11,370 nt of DNA from JBDKUD01 sp050943315 (GCA_050943315.1 JBMNOY010000067.1:1-11370), one strand, 5' to 3'; positions 1 to 7,446 are shown, counted from the first letter of the stretch. Translations and numbers: made by a program. Notes: generated by a model from the sequence alone, not told the origin.

Positions 1-15
1 TGGCGATATAAAATA

Positions 16-123
16 AATAGACGCTGGCGACTTTGTCGCACGCAGACTTTTATGACTCTCGCAGTTTATTTATTAATTAAAGTCTGCGGAAGTCATATAA
101 GTCTGCGTAAGTCTGCGTCTATT
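16..123. repeat. REP-like imperfect inverted repeat
   Basis: The left arm (16-57) and right arm (91-123) are imperfect reverse complements: AATAGACGC at 16-24 pairs with GCGTCTATT at 115-123, and CGCAGACTT plus ATGACT pair with AGTCAT plus AAGTCTGCG. The nonamer AAGTCTGCG occurs three times on this strand (80-88, 99-107, 109-117) and once inverted (41-49). The left arm carries an extra small hairpin, GCGAC-TTT-GTCGC (27-39), absent from the right arm. The centre (64-80) is AT-rich. The element lies just downstream of the minus-strand gene ending at 147, so its transcript could fold and mark the 3' end of that gene. No coding frame explains it. It resembles the short palindromic intergenic elements that occur in many copies per genome, but copy number cannot be seen here, and the element may extend left of the window. 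Confidence 0.6.
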
Positions 124-146
124 CAAACCCGGTAGTGTAGAATATT

Positions 147-1325
147 TCATACCTGGGCTTCAGGCTTGGATTTTTCGTTAATATCGGTTAATATCTCGGT
201 CATCTTTTTATCGGCATAGCGAAAGTGTTCATTATCAGATTGCAGAAAATAGATGGTATTTTCAATTCTTTCCTGGCTAGCCTTAATCTCTGACCAGTGT
301 TTTTCTTCCTCATACACATTCATACAGTCCTGCAAGTCTTTGGCCCGGCCTGTTTCCAGATAGTGTTTAAAGGTAGACAGGGTTTTAATATCCTGGTAAT
401 CAGCATGAACATAGGATTTGATAATAATATTGTTGTATACCCCCAGCATTTTCTGGGTAGTCTTCAACTGGGACTGGGCGGTTTGGATGTCCTGCATACA
501 TTTATCATGAAATTCAGCAGATAATTCAGCCCAGGACTCCAGGGCGAATTTGTAGCGGTCACAGGCTTTTTCATATTCACGGTAGCGGATAAAATAAACT
601 TTCATTTCGTGATTATAGTTGTTATTCTGTTTCGGAGCCGGTTTTAACTTTACCCGGCTGAAAGGAATAAGGTTGTTTAAGGCAGTACGTTCGGGTTCCG
701 CTGGTTTATCGGGCTTTTCCGGCAGATTATCCGGCTCCGGAGGGCAAATCTCCTGTTCTACGAGGGCAGAGCGCATTTCCAGAACCTTGTTAAGGTAGTT
801 TATATGTTTGTTTAAGCGTTCAGTTTCTTTTAACGCGCGGATACACATTTCCAAATCCTGCAAAAGGTCATCTGCATTCTTAGGAGCCTTTTTGGCGTTT
901 TTGCGGGTTTTGTTGTAGCGATGCAGTTCCTGGTCAGCTGCCGGAGTTATCTGCAGGGATAACAGGGTAGCAAAATCATCTGCCCCTAGCTGGTTTTGTA
1001 CCGGAACGTTTTTAGTGAAGTAAAAACGCGTGTTGGTAGGCACGTAGTAGTAGGGGCCCAGAGTGGTAATGTATTCACTATTTTTTAGAGTCAATAAATC
1101 CAAGGAGGCTTTTATGTCTTCTTCTATCAGCTTAATCCACGTGCCAAGTGTAGGATTGGGGTTATCCACGTTTTCAACCAGCTCTTTGGCGCGGGCATAG
1201 GTATCGAAGGGCAATATTATAAAGGAATTAAGATAATAGTATAGAATTTGTTCAGGGGTATAGCCCATTAAAGATGATAGGTTAAGATTATGAGAGTCTT
1301 CCTTATTTAAAAATGTAAAAAACAT
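147..1325 (-). CDS. hypothetical helical/coiled-coil protein
   Basis: I do not recognise a characterised family for this 392-residue protein. It is a complete frame. On the minus strand AGGAGG lies 7 bases before the ATG (1323-1325), and the gene ends in TGA (147-149). There is no signal peptide and no membrane segment, so it is probably cytoplasmic. Residues about 150-192 and 240-300 are rich in Glu, Lys, Gln and Leu and look like long helices or coiled coils. They are separated by a proline-rich linker (about 194-213, repeated PEKP/PAEP-type motifs). Towards the C-terminus, residues 321-345 (HYLETGRAKDLQDCMNVYEE core) recall a GRA-x-(T/D)-L-x-x-(A/C)-x-N-x-Y-E-E motif that I associate, from memory, with uncharacterised Firmicute proteins. 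It stands alone on the minus strand, divergent from the HAD gene, and a REP-like repeat follows its 3' end. It could be a structural or scaffold-like protein, but function is unknown. Confidence 0.75.
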   Translation of the reverse strand: MFFTFLNKEDSHNLNLSSLMGYTPEQILYYYLNSFIILPFDTYARAKELVENVDNPNPTLGTWIKLIEEDIKASLDLLTLKNSEYITTLGPYYYVPTNTRFYFTKNVPVQNQLGADDFATLLSLQITPAADQELHRYNKTRKNAKKAPKNADDLLQDLEMCIRALKETERLNKHINYLNKVLEMRSALVEQEICPPEPDNLPEKPDKPAEPERTALNNLIPFSRVKLKPAPKQNNNYNHEMKVYFIRYREYEKACDRYKFALESWAELSAEFHDKCMQDIQTAQSQLKTTQKMLGVYNNIIIKSYVHADYQDIKTLSTFKHYLETGRAKDLQDCMNVYEEEKHWSEIKASQERIENTIYFLQSDNEHFRYADKKMTEILTDINEKSKPEAQV

Positions 1326-1484
1326 TTCATTGCCTCCTCTTTATGTATAAACATACACTGCTGGATACGATTTCTATATTTTTCCAAATACTCCTTCTTT
1401 TCTGAGAAAACTTTATTGTGGCATTTTTCGCCATAAGCTTAAGCCGGGTCGAATTACGCGATGCGGGTTGGCAGGGGGTTTTAT

Positions 1485-1492
1485 GATATACT
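1485..1492 (+). promoter_or_regulatory. possible extended -10 promoter for HAD gene
   Basis: The sequence TG-A-TATACT (1484-1492) matches an extended -10 element (TGnTATAAT) with one mismatch in the hexamer. No good -35 lies 16-18 bases upstream, since TTGGCA at 1468-1473 is only 13 bases away. Extended -10 promoters tolerate this. The expected transcript start near 1499 would leave a leader of roughly 38 bases before the HAD gene. Confidence 0.4.
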
Positions 1493-1536
1493 AGTTTAAA
1501 TATTTAATGGCTTGGGCTAGTAAAGGAGAATAACGT

Positions 1537-2259
1537 ATGTTTGAAGCTATTTTGTTTGACCTGGATGCCACTTTGTTAGATATAGACATGGAATTCTTTC
1601 TGAAGAAGTATTTTCAGAAAATGACCGTCATGGCTGCTGAATGGGGGATTAGCAATACTGAACATTTGGTCTCAAGGGTGTTTAAATCTACCGGCGTAAT
1701 GATAGACGATGTTAATCCGGTGACCAGCAATGAGGAAGTCTTTATGAAGGATTTCCTTGCTGACGGGATGTTCGGCAGTGAAGCAGAGGTGAAAGAGTTT
1801 TTCAATTACTTTTATGAGGTGGGGTTTCCGCAATTGGCTAAATATTGTAAGCCTTTGCCTGGTATTCCGGAAATGATGGAAAGAGTTTTTGCAGCGGGAA
1901 TGAAGGTGGTTATAGCCACCAATGCGGTTTTTCCTATGAAGGCGTTAACCGACCGGATTGCCTGGGCGGGGCTTAAAGGCTTTGACTATGATCTGGTTAC
2001 TTCTTATGAGATTATGCATTCCTGTAAACCGCATATCGAATATTACCTGGAGATAGCGGATAAGATACAAGTCGATCCCCGGGCTTGTTTAATGGTGGGA
2101 AATGATATGGGAGAGGATTTGATAGCAGGCCGGGCAGGTATGAAAACTTTTTTGGTGGAAGATATGCTGATTTACCGCGATGTGGATTTAAAACCGGATT
2201 GGCGGGGAAAACGCACAGATTTATATAGATTCCTGGATAATCATATTGGCCAGGGATAA
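1537..2259 (+). CDS. HAD-superfamily hydrolase (phosphatase-like)
   Basis: This is a 240-residue cytoplasmic HAD-family protein, probably a small-molecule phosphatase of the phosphoglycolate phosphatase/YjjG-like type. The motifs are in order. Motif I FDLDATLLD has nucleophile Asp8 and acid/base Asp10, with Ala11 in place of the usual Gly. A helical cap follows (about 15-105). Motif II is VVIATNA with Thr128. Motif III Lys164 is in CKPHIEYY. Motif IV GNDMGEDL has Asp190 and Asp194 for Mg2+ binding. Length is normal for the group and all catalytic positions are present, so it should be active. The substrate cannot be told from the sequence. The ATG at 1537 is preceded by AAAGGAGAA (1522-1530). 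The spore-protein gene follows 79 bases downstream with no terminator between them, so read-through into it is possible. Confidence 0.9.
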   Translation: MFEAILFDLDATLLDIDMEFFLKKYFQKMTVMAAEWGISNTEHLVSRVFKSTGVMIDDVNPVTSNEEVFMKDFLADGMFGSEAEVKEFFNYFYEVGFPQLAKYCKPLPGIPEMMERVFAAGMKVVIATNAVFPMKALTDRIAWAGLKGFDYDLVTSYEIMHSCKPHIEYYLEIADKIQVDPRACLMVGNDMGEDLIAGRAGMKTFLVEDMLIYRDVDLKPDWRGKRTDLYRFLDNHIGQG

Positions 2260-2338
2260 AATTTTAGGGCAAAATGCACATAAGCTTTTGCAGGCCGGGG
2301 AAATATAGTGAATGTGAATTACATAAAACGGGAGGTGT

Positions 2339-2536
2339 ATGAGCATTCCATCCCCGAAGAAAAAAAAGGAACCCACCGCCAAAGACATTATGAAAATGGA
2401 GATAGCCCGCGAGCTGGGCATCTGGGAGCAGGTGGAGAAGGAAGGCTGGGAATCGCTTACCAATGCCATGTGCGGCCGGGTAGGAGGTATCATGAGTAAA
2501 CGGCTGCGGGAGCAGGGAATTAAGACTGACAAGTAG
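2339..2536 (+). CDS. alpha/beta-type small acid-soluble spore protein
   Basis: This 65-residue protein has the two signatures of alpha/beta SASPs. The first is KMEIARELG (residues 19-27), which matches the germination-protease recognition region (typically K-x-E-(I/F)-A-x-E-L-G). The second is GRVGGIMSKRL (residues 46-56), matching the G-x-(V/I)-G-G-x-(M/I)-(T/V)-K-R-x DNA-binding segment. Such proteins coat and protect DNA in the dormant spore and are broken down by Gpr at germination. The N-terminus is basic, with four consecutive Lys. Compared with the classical major SASPs, the central stretch is shorter and carries GWESL and a cysteine (Cys45), placing it with the divergent SspF-like or clostridial members. 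The start is ATG 2339 after GGGAGGTG (2330-2337), a rather close spacing. A strong terminator lies 40 bases downstream. I could not find a convincing sigma-G promoter just upstream. Confidence 0.85.
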   Translation: MSIPSPKKKKEPTAKDIMKMEIARELGIWEQVEKEGWESLTNAMCGRVGGIMSKRLREQGIKTDK

Positions 2537-2576
2537 TGTCCTCCAGACTAAAAGAATTTATTGTGCAGGAGAATAG

Positions 2577-2619
2577 GGCGTACCTGATTAACCCTCAATT
2601 AAATCAGGTACGTCTTTTT
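2577..2619 (+). terminator. intrinsic terminator after spore-protein gene
   Basis: A 13-pair stem is formed by 2577-2589 (GGCGTACCTGATT) and 2602-2614 (AATCAGGTACGTC), with one G-U pair. The loop is 12 bases and a run of five T follows at 2615-2619. It separates the HAD/spore-protein genes from the dnaE unit. Confidence 0.9.
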
Positions 2620-2660
2620 ATCTTCAGGTCGGTATTGTAGCTTAACCATGGCTTTTCTTC

Positions 2661-2666
2661 TATAAT
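2661..2666 (+). promoter_or_regulatory. -10 element of probable dnaE promoter
   Basis: A perfect TATAAT lies at 2661-2666, between the upstream terminator and dnaE. The -35 is poor. TTGTAG (2635-2640) is 20 bases away, longer than ideal, and nothing better is seen at 17 bases. A start near 2673 would give a leader of about 39 bases. Its position makes it the likely promoter for dnaE-mtrB-pfkA-pyk. Confidence 0.5.
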
Positions 2667-2711
2667 TGGTAATAACGGAATTGGTTTAATCTAACCATTG
2701 GGGAGAAAGGT

Positions 2712-5700
2712 ATGGAAAACGAGTTTGTACACCTGCATTGCCATTCCGAGTACAGCTTACTAGACGGAGCCTGCCGAATCAAAGACCTGGTGGGCCGGGC
2801 GGCGGAATTGGGCATGCCGGCGGTAGCTATTACTGATCACGGGGTTTTGTATGGAATTATCGATTTTTACCGGGAAGCCAAAAAACAAGGCATAAAGCCA
2901 ATTATCGGTTGTGAGGTATATGTAGCTCCCCGCAGCCGGCTGGATAAAGAGGCCGGGCGGGATTCCAACCAGTATCATCTGGTTTTGTTATGTAAAAATG
3001 AACAGGGCTATAAAAACCTGATTGAGATGGTTAGCCGCTCTTATACGGAGGGCTTTTATTACAAACCCCGGGTAGACCGCGAACTGCTGATGAGATACCA
3101 TGAAGGCCTGATAGCGCTCAGTGGCTGTGTGGCCGGGGAGATTCCCCAGTTGATCCTGGCCGGGAATATGACTGCTGCCCGGGAAACAGCCTGCTTTTAT
3201 CAGGAAACCTTTGGAGCCGGTAATTTTTATTTGGAGATCCAGGACCATGGTATGGCCGAGGAGAAGAAGGTATTGGCGATTCTTAGCAAGATGGCTGAGG
3301 AACTTGATATTCCTCTGGTGGCGACCAATGATTTGCACTATAAGGATAAAAAGGATGCGGCCATACATGATGTGTTACTGTGCATTCAGACCGGCCGAAC
3401 GATAGATGATGAACAACGGCTGCGTTTCCCCGGCAGTGAGTTTTATTTAAAAAGTGGTTCCCAAATGGCGGAGTTGTTTGCGGATTGGCCCGAGGCGCTT
3501 ACCAACACGGTGAAGATTGCCAGGCAATGTAATCTGGATTTTACCTTTGGGGAATTTCATCTTCCTTATTTCGATATACCAACGGGATACACCCCGGAAT
3601 CTTTTTTGGACCAATTGGTAAAGGAAAGGCTTGGCGCCTTATTCCCGCATCCGTCGGCAGAGATAACCAAAAGACTGCAATATGAGTTGCAGGTAATAAA
3701 AGATATGGGCTTTGCTGAGTATTTTCTTATAGTTCAGGATTTGGTCAACTGGGCCCGTCATAATGGCGTACCGGTAGGACCGGGAAGAGGTTCTGCAGCC
3801 GGCAGCCTGGTATCCTATGTACTTGGTATAACATCGATAAACCCGCTGCAGTATGATCTCTTGTTTGAACGCTTTCTTAATCCCGAACGGGTTAGTATGC
3901 CGGATATCGATATTGATTTCTGTTTTGAAAAACGGGATAAGGTAATAAACTATATAATTGAACGTTATGGGGCTGACCGGGTGGCACAGATTATTACCTT
4001 CGGAACCATGGCTGCCCGGGCGGCCATCCGTGATGTGGGCCGGGTACTGAATATTCCTTATGGCGAGGTGGACAAGGTGGCCAAGATGGTTCCCGCCGAA
4101 CTGGGAGTTACCATTGACCGGGCCCTGGAGATATCCCCGGACCTTATGCAAGCTTATCAAAATGACTATAATACCCGTAAAATGATAGATATTGCCCGTG
4201 CCCTGGAAGGTATCCCCCGTCACGCATCTATTCACGCCGCCGGAGTAGTCATAGGGAGACAGGCGTTAAGTTCCTTGCTGCCATTACAGAAAACCACTGA
4301 TGGGCATATTATCACCCAGTTTACCAAAGAGACTGTAGAAGATATCGGCCTTCTGAAAATGGATATTCTGGGTTTAAGAACATTGACCGTTATTTCCCGG
4401 GCCCTGGAGATAATAAGTAAGACGCGGGGATTAGAAATAGACATAGATAAAATTCCCCTTGATGATGAAAAGGTATACAAAATGCTGGCTGCTGGAGATA
4501 CCACCGGCGTTTTTCAAGTAGAAAGCAGCGGCATGCGCAAGATTCTTACGGAAATGCAGATTAACCGTTTTGAAGATTTGATTGCCATTAATGCCCTGTA
4601 TCGCCCCGGTCCCTTGGGCAGCGGTATGGTAGAAGATTTTATTAACCGCAAACGCGGCCGCCAGCAGATTGAATACCTGCATCCGCTGCTTAAAAATATT
4701 CTCCAGGAAACTTATGGAGTAATGCTTTATCAGGAGCAGGTTATGCGGGTAGCCGGGGAATTAGCTGATTTTACCATGGGCGAAGCTGATGGGCTGCGCC
4801 GGGCAATGGGGAAAAAGAAGCCGGCGGAGCTTATGGCTCAGCGGGACAAATTTCTAGCCGGGGCGGCCCGGCATGATATAGATGAAACCACCGCCAGCCG
4901 GATCTTTGATATAATGGAGAGCTTTGCCGGTTATGGATTTAACAAGAGCCATTCGGCCGCCTATGCGGTGATAACTTACCAAACTGCCTATCTAAAGGCT
5001 TATTTTCCGGTGGAATATATGTGTGCTTTTTTATCCAGCGTTATTGATCATCAGGAAAGGGTAGTATTTTATCTGAAAGAATGCCGGCGGTTATCAATAC
5101 CTATACTGCCGCCAGATATAAACGAAAGTTTCGAAAACTTCACCGTAGCCGGTGATGGAATAAGATTTGGCCTGGGAGCTATCAAGGGGATAGGTCAAAA
5201 TGCGGTAAAAAGTATTGTCGATGCGCGCCGGGAAGCACCTTTTACTTCTTTATTGGATTTCTGCCGGCGGGTGGACTTGTCACAAATTAACAAGCGCATT
5301 ATCGAAAACCTCATTGTAGCCGGTTGTTTTGATTCCCTTGGTATAAGCCGCAAGCAGGCTTTATCCATAATGGGTGAGTGTGTCGACCTGGCCGCCCAAA
5401 TTAAGCAGAGCGAGTGCAGTAATCAACTTTCCCTGTTTGGAGATAGCCTGGCACCGGTTGAAGAACCGCTGCCCACCGTTAAAGGAGAGCTGGAGCCGCA
5501 TGACCGCTTAAGGAGGGAAAAAGAAGTACTGGGTTTTTATGTTTCCCAGAATCCTCTGGATGAATACCGGGACATACTTCCTCTGGTTACTACATCGGAA
5601 CTGGCCCAGCTGCCTGCTGGGGATGAGGAAGTGTATGTAAGGGTAGCCGGGATGGTAGTCAATCTGAACCGCCGCGTAAGTAAAAAAGGTGATAGTTATG

Positions 5701-6101
5701 CGCGCTTTTTCCTTGAGGATCAGAGCGGCCGCATGGAAATGATGCTATTTCCGTCAGCTTTTAAGAGTTGCATCGGACAATTGCAGCCCGATACTGCGGT
5801 TATAGCGGAAGGGTACCTTAATAACCGGGATGAACAGCCCAAGATCGTGGTGCGCAAGGTATTTCCGCTTACGGCAAATTTGAAAGAACTGCATATTCGG
5901 GTGGAATATGAAAAAACTGAGAATGAGTACAAAACTAAACTGAAGTCCCTTTTAACCCGGTATCCGGGAAGTATTGAAGTATATCTGCATCTGCCCGGCC
6001 GAGTGCTGATAATGAATGAGAAATTTTATGTTAAAGCCAGTCTGCTCCTGAAACAGGAACTGGCTGCGGTTTATGGAAACAATAATGTATGGTTTAACTA
6101 G
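2712..6101 (+). CDS. dnaE: DNA polymerase III subunit alpha (DnaE)
   Basis: This is the catalytic alpha subunit of the replicative C-family DNA polymerase, 1129 residues (E. coli DnaE has 1160). Domains in order: an N-terminal PHP domain (about 5-290) with HLHCHS (His9, His11), TDHG (Asp42, His43), GCE (Glu68), SGC (Cys139) and NDLHY (Asp207, His209); the palm and fingers with PGRGSAAGS (357-365), the catalytic aspartates of MPDIDIDF (Asp398, Asp400) and the third in KMDILGLR (Asp551); GYGFNKSHSAAYA; a helix-hairpin-helix region; the beta-clamp-binding motif QLSLF (905-909); an OB fold (about 975-1060); and a short C-terminal domain. The ATG at 2712 follows GGGGAGAAAGG. The PHP metal ligands appear complete, unlike E. 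coli. Clostridia often also carry PolC, so this may be the main polymerase or its partner. Sequence alone does not settle DnaE1 versus DnaE3. mtrB follows after 86 bases with no terminator. Confidence 0.97.
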   Translation: MENEFVHLHCHSEYSLLDGACRIKDLVGRAAELGMPAVAITDHGVLYGIIDFYREAKKQGIKPIIGCEVYVAPRSRLDKEAGRDSNQYHLVLLCKNEQGYKNLIEMVSRSYTEGFYYKPRVDRELLMRYHEGLIALSGCVAGEIPQLILAGNMTAARETACFYQETFGAGNFYLEIQDHGMAEEKKVLAILSKMAEELDIPLVATNDLHYKDKKDAAIHDVLLCIQTGRTIDDEQRLRFPGSEFYLKSGSQMAELFADWPEALTNTVKIARQCNLDFTFGEFHLPYFDIPTGYTPESFLDQLVKERLGALFPHPSAEITKRLQYELQVIKDMGFAEYFLIVQDLVNWARHNGVPVGPGRGSAAGSLVSYVLGITSINPLQYDLLFERFLNPERVSMPDIDIDFCFEKRDKVINYIIERYGADRVAQIITFGTMAARAAIRDVGRVLNIPYGEVDKVAKMVPAELGVTIDRALEISPDLMQAYQNDYNTRKMIDIARALEGIPRHASIHAAGVVIGRQALSSLLPLQKTTDGHIITQFTKETVEDIGLLKMDILGLRTLTVISRALEIISKTRGLEIDIDKIPLDDEKVYKMLAAGDTTGVFQVESSGMRKILTEMQINRFEDLIAINALYRPGPLGSGMVEDFINRKRGRQQIEYLHPLLKNILQETYGVMLYQEQVMRVAGELADFTMGEADGLRRAMGKKKPAELMAQRDKFLAGAARHDIDETTASRIFDIMESFAGYGFNKSHSAAYAVITYQTAYLKAYFPVEYMCAFLSSVIDHQERVVFYLKECRRLSIPILPPDINESFENFTVAGDGIRFGLGAIKGIGQNAVKSIVDARREAPFTSLLDFCRRVDLSQINKRIIENLIVAGCFDSLGISRKQALSIMGECVDLAAQIKQSECSNQLSLFGDSLAPVEEPLPTVKGELEPHDRLRREKEVLGFYVSQNPLDEYRDILPLVTTSELAQLPAGDEEVYVRVAGMVVNLNRRVSKKGDSYARFFLEDQSGRMEMMLFPSAFKSCIGQLQPDTAVIAEGYLNNRDEQPKIVVRKVFPLTANLKELHIRVEYEKTENEYKTKLKSLLTRYPGSIEVYLHLPGRVLIMNEKFYVKASLLLKQELAAVYGNNNVWFN

Positions 6102-6187
6102 CTGCATGTAGTATGAGAGGTAAGCTTTTGGGCAGTGACCCGGCGAATAACTCGACCCTGCACGGAAAAATAAAGGAGGATTCATGC

Positions 6188-6436
6188 ATGAATAACGATT
6201 TCTCGGGAGAAGACTATATTGTAGTTAAAGCCCTGGAAAATGGGGTAACCATAATTGGGCTTACACGTGGCCGGGAGACGAAATTCCACCATACCGAAAA
6301 GCTGGACAAGGGTGAAGTAATGTTGATGCAATTCACTGAGATGACCTCGGCCATAAAAATCAGAGGATTAGCCCAGATAACCCATCGCTATGGAACAGTA
6401 ATCAGCGGAAATGCAGATAGAGATAATCAAGCTTAG
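6188..6436 (+). CDS. mtrB: TRAP, trp RNA-binding attenuation protein
   Basis: This 82-residue protein matches Bacillus TRAP along almost its whole length, for example IIGLTRG, KFHHTEKLDKGEV and TSAIKIRG. TRAP forms an 11-subunit ring that binds tryptophan between subunits and wraps RNA carrying repeated (G/U)AG triplets, controlling trp genes by attenuation and translation block. The RNA-binding triad Lys37/Lys56/Arg58 of B. subtilis is present as Lys38, Lys57 and Arg59. The tryptophan-pocket residues Thr25, Thr30, Gln47 and Thr49 are present as Thr26, Thr31, Gln48 and Thr50. B. subtilis His51 is replaced by Met52. The start is ATG 6188, 8 bases after AAAGGAGG (6172-6179). A longer frame opening at 6113 lacks a comparable site and adds unconserved residues. 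pfkA starts 27 bases after the stop, so co-transcription is very likely. In Bacillus mtrB is paired with folE, so this setting is unusual. No array of (G/U)AG repeats is seen nearby. Confidence 0.93.
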   Translation: MNNDFSGEDYIVVKALENGVTIIGLTRGRETKFHHTEKLDKGEVMLMQFTEMTSAIKIRGLAQITHRYGTVISGNADRDNQA

Positions 6437-6463
6437 AATCTATTATCCTTAGGGGGTGACCGG

Positions 6464-7420
6464 TTGAAAAAGGTTGCAGTTCTAACCAGCGGCGGTGATG
6501 CATCAGGTATGAATGCTGCTATCCGGGCCGTAGTAAGATCGGCGATATACAAGAATATGGAAGTTTACGGTGTCTATCATGGCTTTGAGGGCCTTATCGC
6601 TGGAGAACTGACCCAACTGACCCGGGGTTCGGTAGCCGATATAATTCATCGTGGAGGAACAATACTTAAGACGGCACGTTCCGAGGCCTTCCGTACCGAT
6701 GAAGGACGGAAGCAGGCCAAAGCGGAACTGGATAAGCGGGGGATTGAAAACCTGATCGTCATTGGCGGCAATGGCAGTTTAAGAGGCGGTTATGAGTTTT
6801 CACGGCTGGGGATAAATGTAATCGGCATTCCCGCTACTATAGACAATGATATTGTCTATACCGATTCCATAGGTTTTGATACCGCTGTTAACACGGTGCT
6901 GGAAGCCATAAACCGGATACGCGATACAGCTACCAGTCATGGGCGGGTATTCATTATCGAAGTGATGGGCCGGGATTGCGGTGAGATTGCTCTGGCAGCC
7001 GGAGTTGCCGGGGGAGCGGAATCAATATTGATTCCGGAAATAGAAGTTGATCTGGATCAGGTTGTGGAGAAAATAAACAGCGGGACCCGCAGGGGTAAAC
7101 TACATAGTATTATTGTTGTTGCCGAAGGAGTCTATGATTCTATGCAGTTAAAGGAGTACCTGGAGAAAAAGACTGGTCAGGAAACCCGGGTTACCATACT
7201 CGGCCATATTCAAAGGGGGGGGACTCCGACGGCGGTGGACCGGATACTGGCCTCCTCAATGGGGCACATGGCTGTTGAGCTGATTGATGCCGGAAAGCAC
7301 AGCCTTATGGTAGCCGGCAAGGGGGAAAGGGTACATTCTATACCTATACAGGAAGTTATAAATGGAACCAAGACTCTGGAACTGGGTATGTTTGAGATTG
7401 CCCGGGTATTATCATTGTAA
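6464..7420 (+). CDS. pfkA: 6-phosphofructokinase
   Basis: PfkA phosphorylates fructose 6-phosphate to fructose 1,6-bisphosphate, the committed step of glycolysis, as a cytoplasmic tetramer. The 318-residue length equals the bacterial family, so numbering is nearly that of E. coli. Visible are the N-terminal nucleotide site TSGGDASGMNAAIR, the catalytic PATIDND (Thr125, Asp127, Asp129), MGR (169-171) and GHIQRGG (248-253). Residues of the allosteric ADP/PEP site (Arg21, Arg25, Arg153, Arg210, Lys212) are retained. The phosphoryl-donor loop reads GGNGS (101-105). Gly104 is the residue typical of ATP-dependent enzymes, but Asp103, which helps hold Mg2+, is Asn (codon 6770-6772, AAT). The start codon is TTG 6464, 4 bases after AGGGGGTGA (6451-6459). 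The gene lies between mtrB and pyk in a tight cluster, so the four genes probably share one transcript. ATP is the likely donor, with lower certainty because of Asn103. Confidence 0.95.
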   Translation: MKKVAVLTSGGDASGMNAAIRAVVRSAIYKNMEVYGVYHGFEGLIAGELTQLTRGSVADIIHRGGTILKTARSEAFRTDEGRKQAKAELDKRGIENLIVIGGNGSLRGGYEFSRLGINVIGIPATIDNDIVYTDSIGFDTAVNTVLEAINRIRDTATSHGRVFIIEVMGRDCGEIALAAGVAGGAESILIPEIEVDLDQVVEKINSGTRRGKLHSIIVVAEGVYDSMQLKEYLEKKTGQETRVTILGHIQRGGTPTAVDRILASSMGHMAVELIDAGKHSLMVAGKGERVHSIPIQEVINGTKTLELGMFEIARVLSL

Positions 7421-7446
7421 TTCGATGAATAATTGAGGTGTTTTAT

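Noticed and set aside
80..117. Repeated AAGTCTGCG as a CRISPR or tandem-repeat array
   Set aside because: Copies are 9 bases with spacers of 1-10 bases and one is inverted. This is palindrome architecture, not a CRISPR.
1419..1433. Small hairpin TGGC-ATTTTTC-GCCA between divergent genes
   Set aside because: It has four pairs only and no T run or conserved pattern to support a function.
2260..2338. Sigma-G promoter for the spore protein (CATAAAA near 2321)
   Set aside because: The -10 is imperfect, no fitting -35 exists, and the start would overlap the ribosome binding site.
2308..2499. Alternative plus-strand frame overlapping the spore-protein gene
   Set aside because: It has no ribosome binding site. 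The frame starting at 2339 has the SASP signatures.
6102..6187. TRAP-binding (G/U)AG array near mtrB or upstream of hbd (9340-9405)
   Set aside because: Only scattered UAG/GAG triplets with irregular spacing occur. A TRAP site needs many triplets 2-3 bases apart.
7438..7440. GTG 7438 as the pyk start, TTG 9410 as the hbd start, GTG 11179 as the Com start
   Set aside because: The pyk and Com codons lie within, and the hbd codon only 3 bases from, the Shine-Dalgarno sequence of a better placed downstream ATG.
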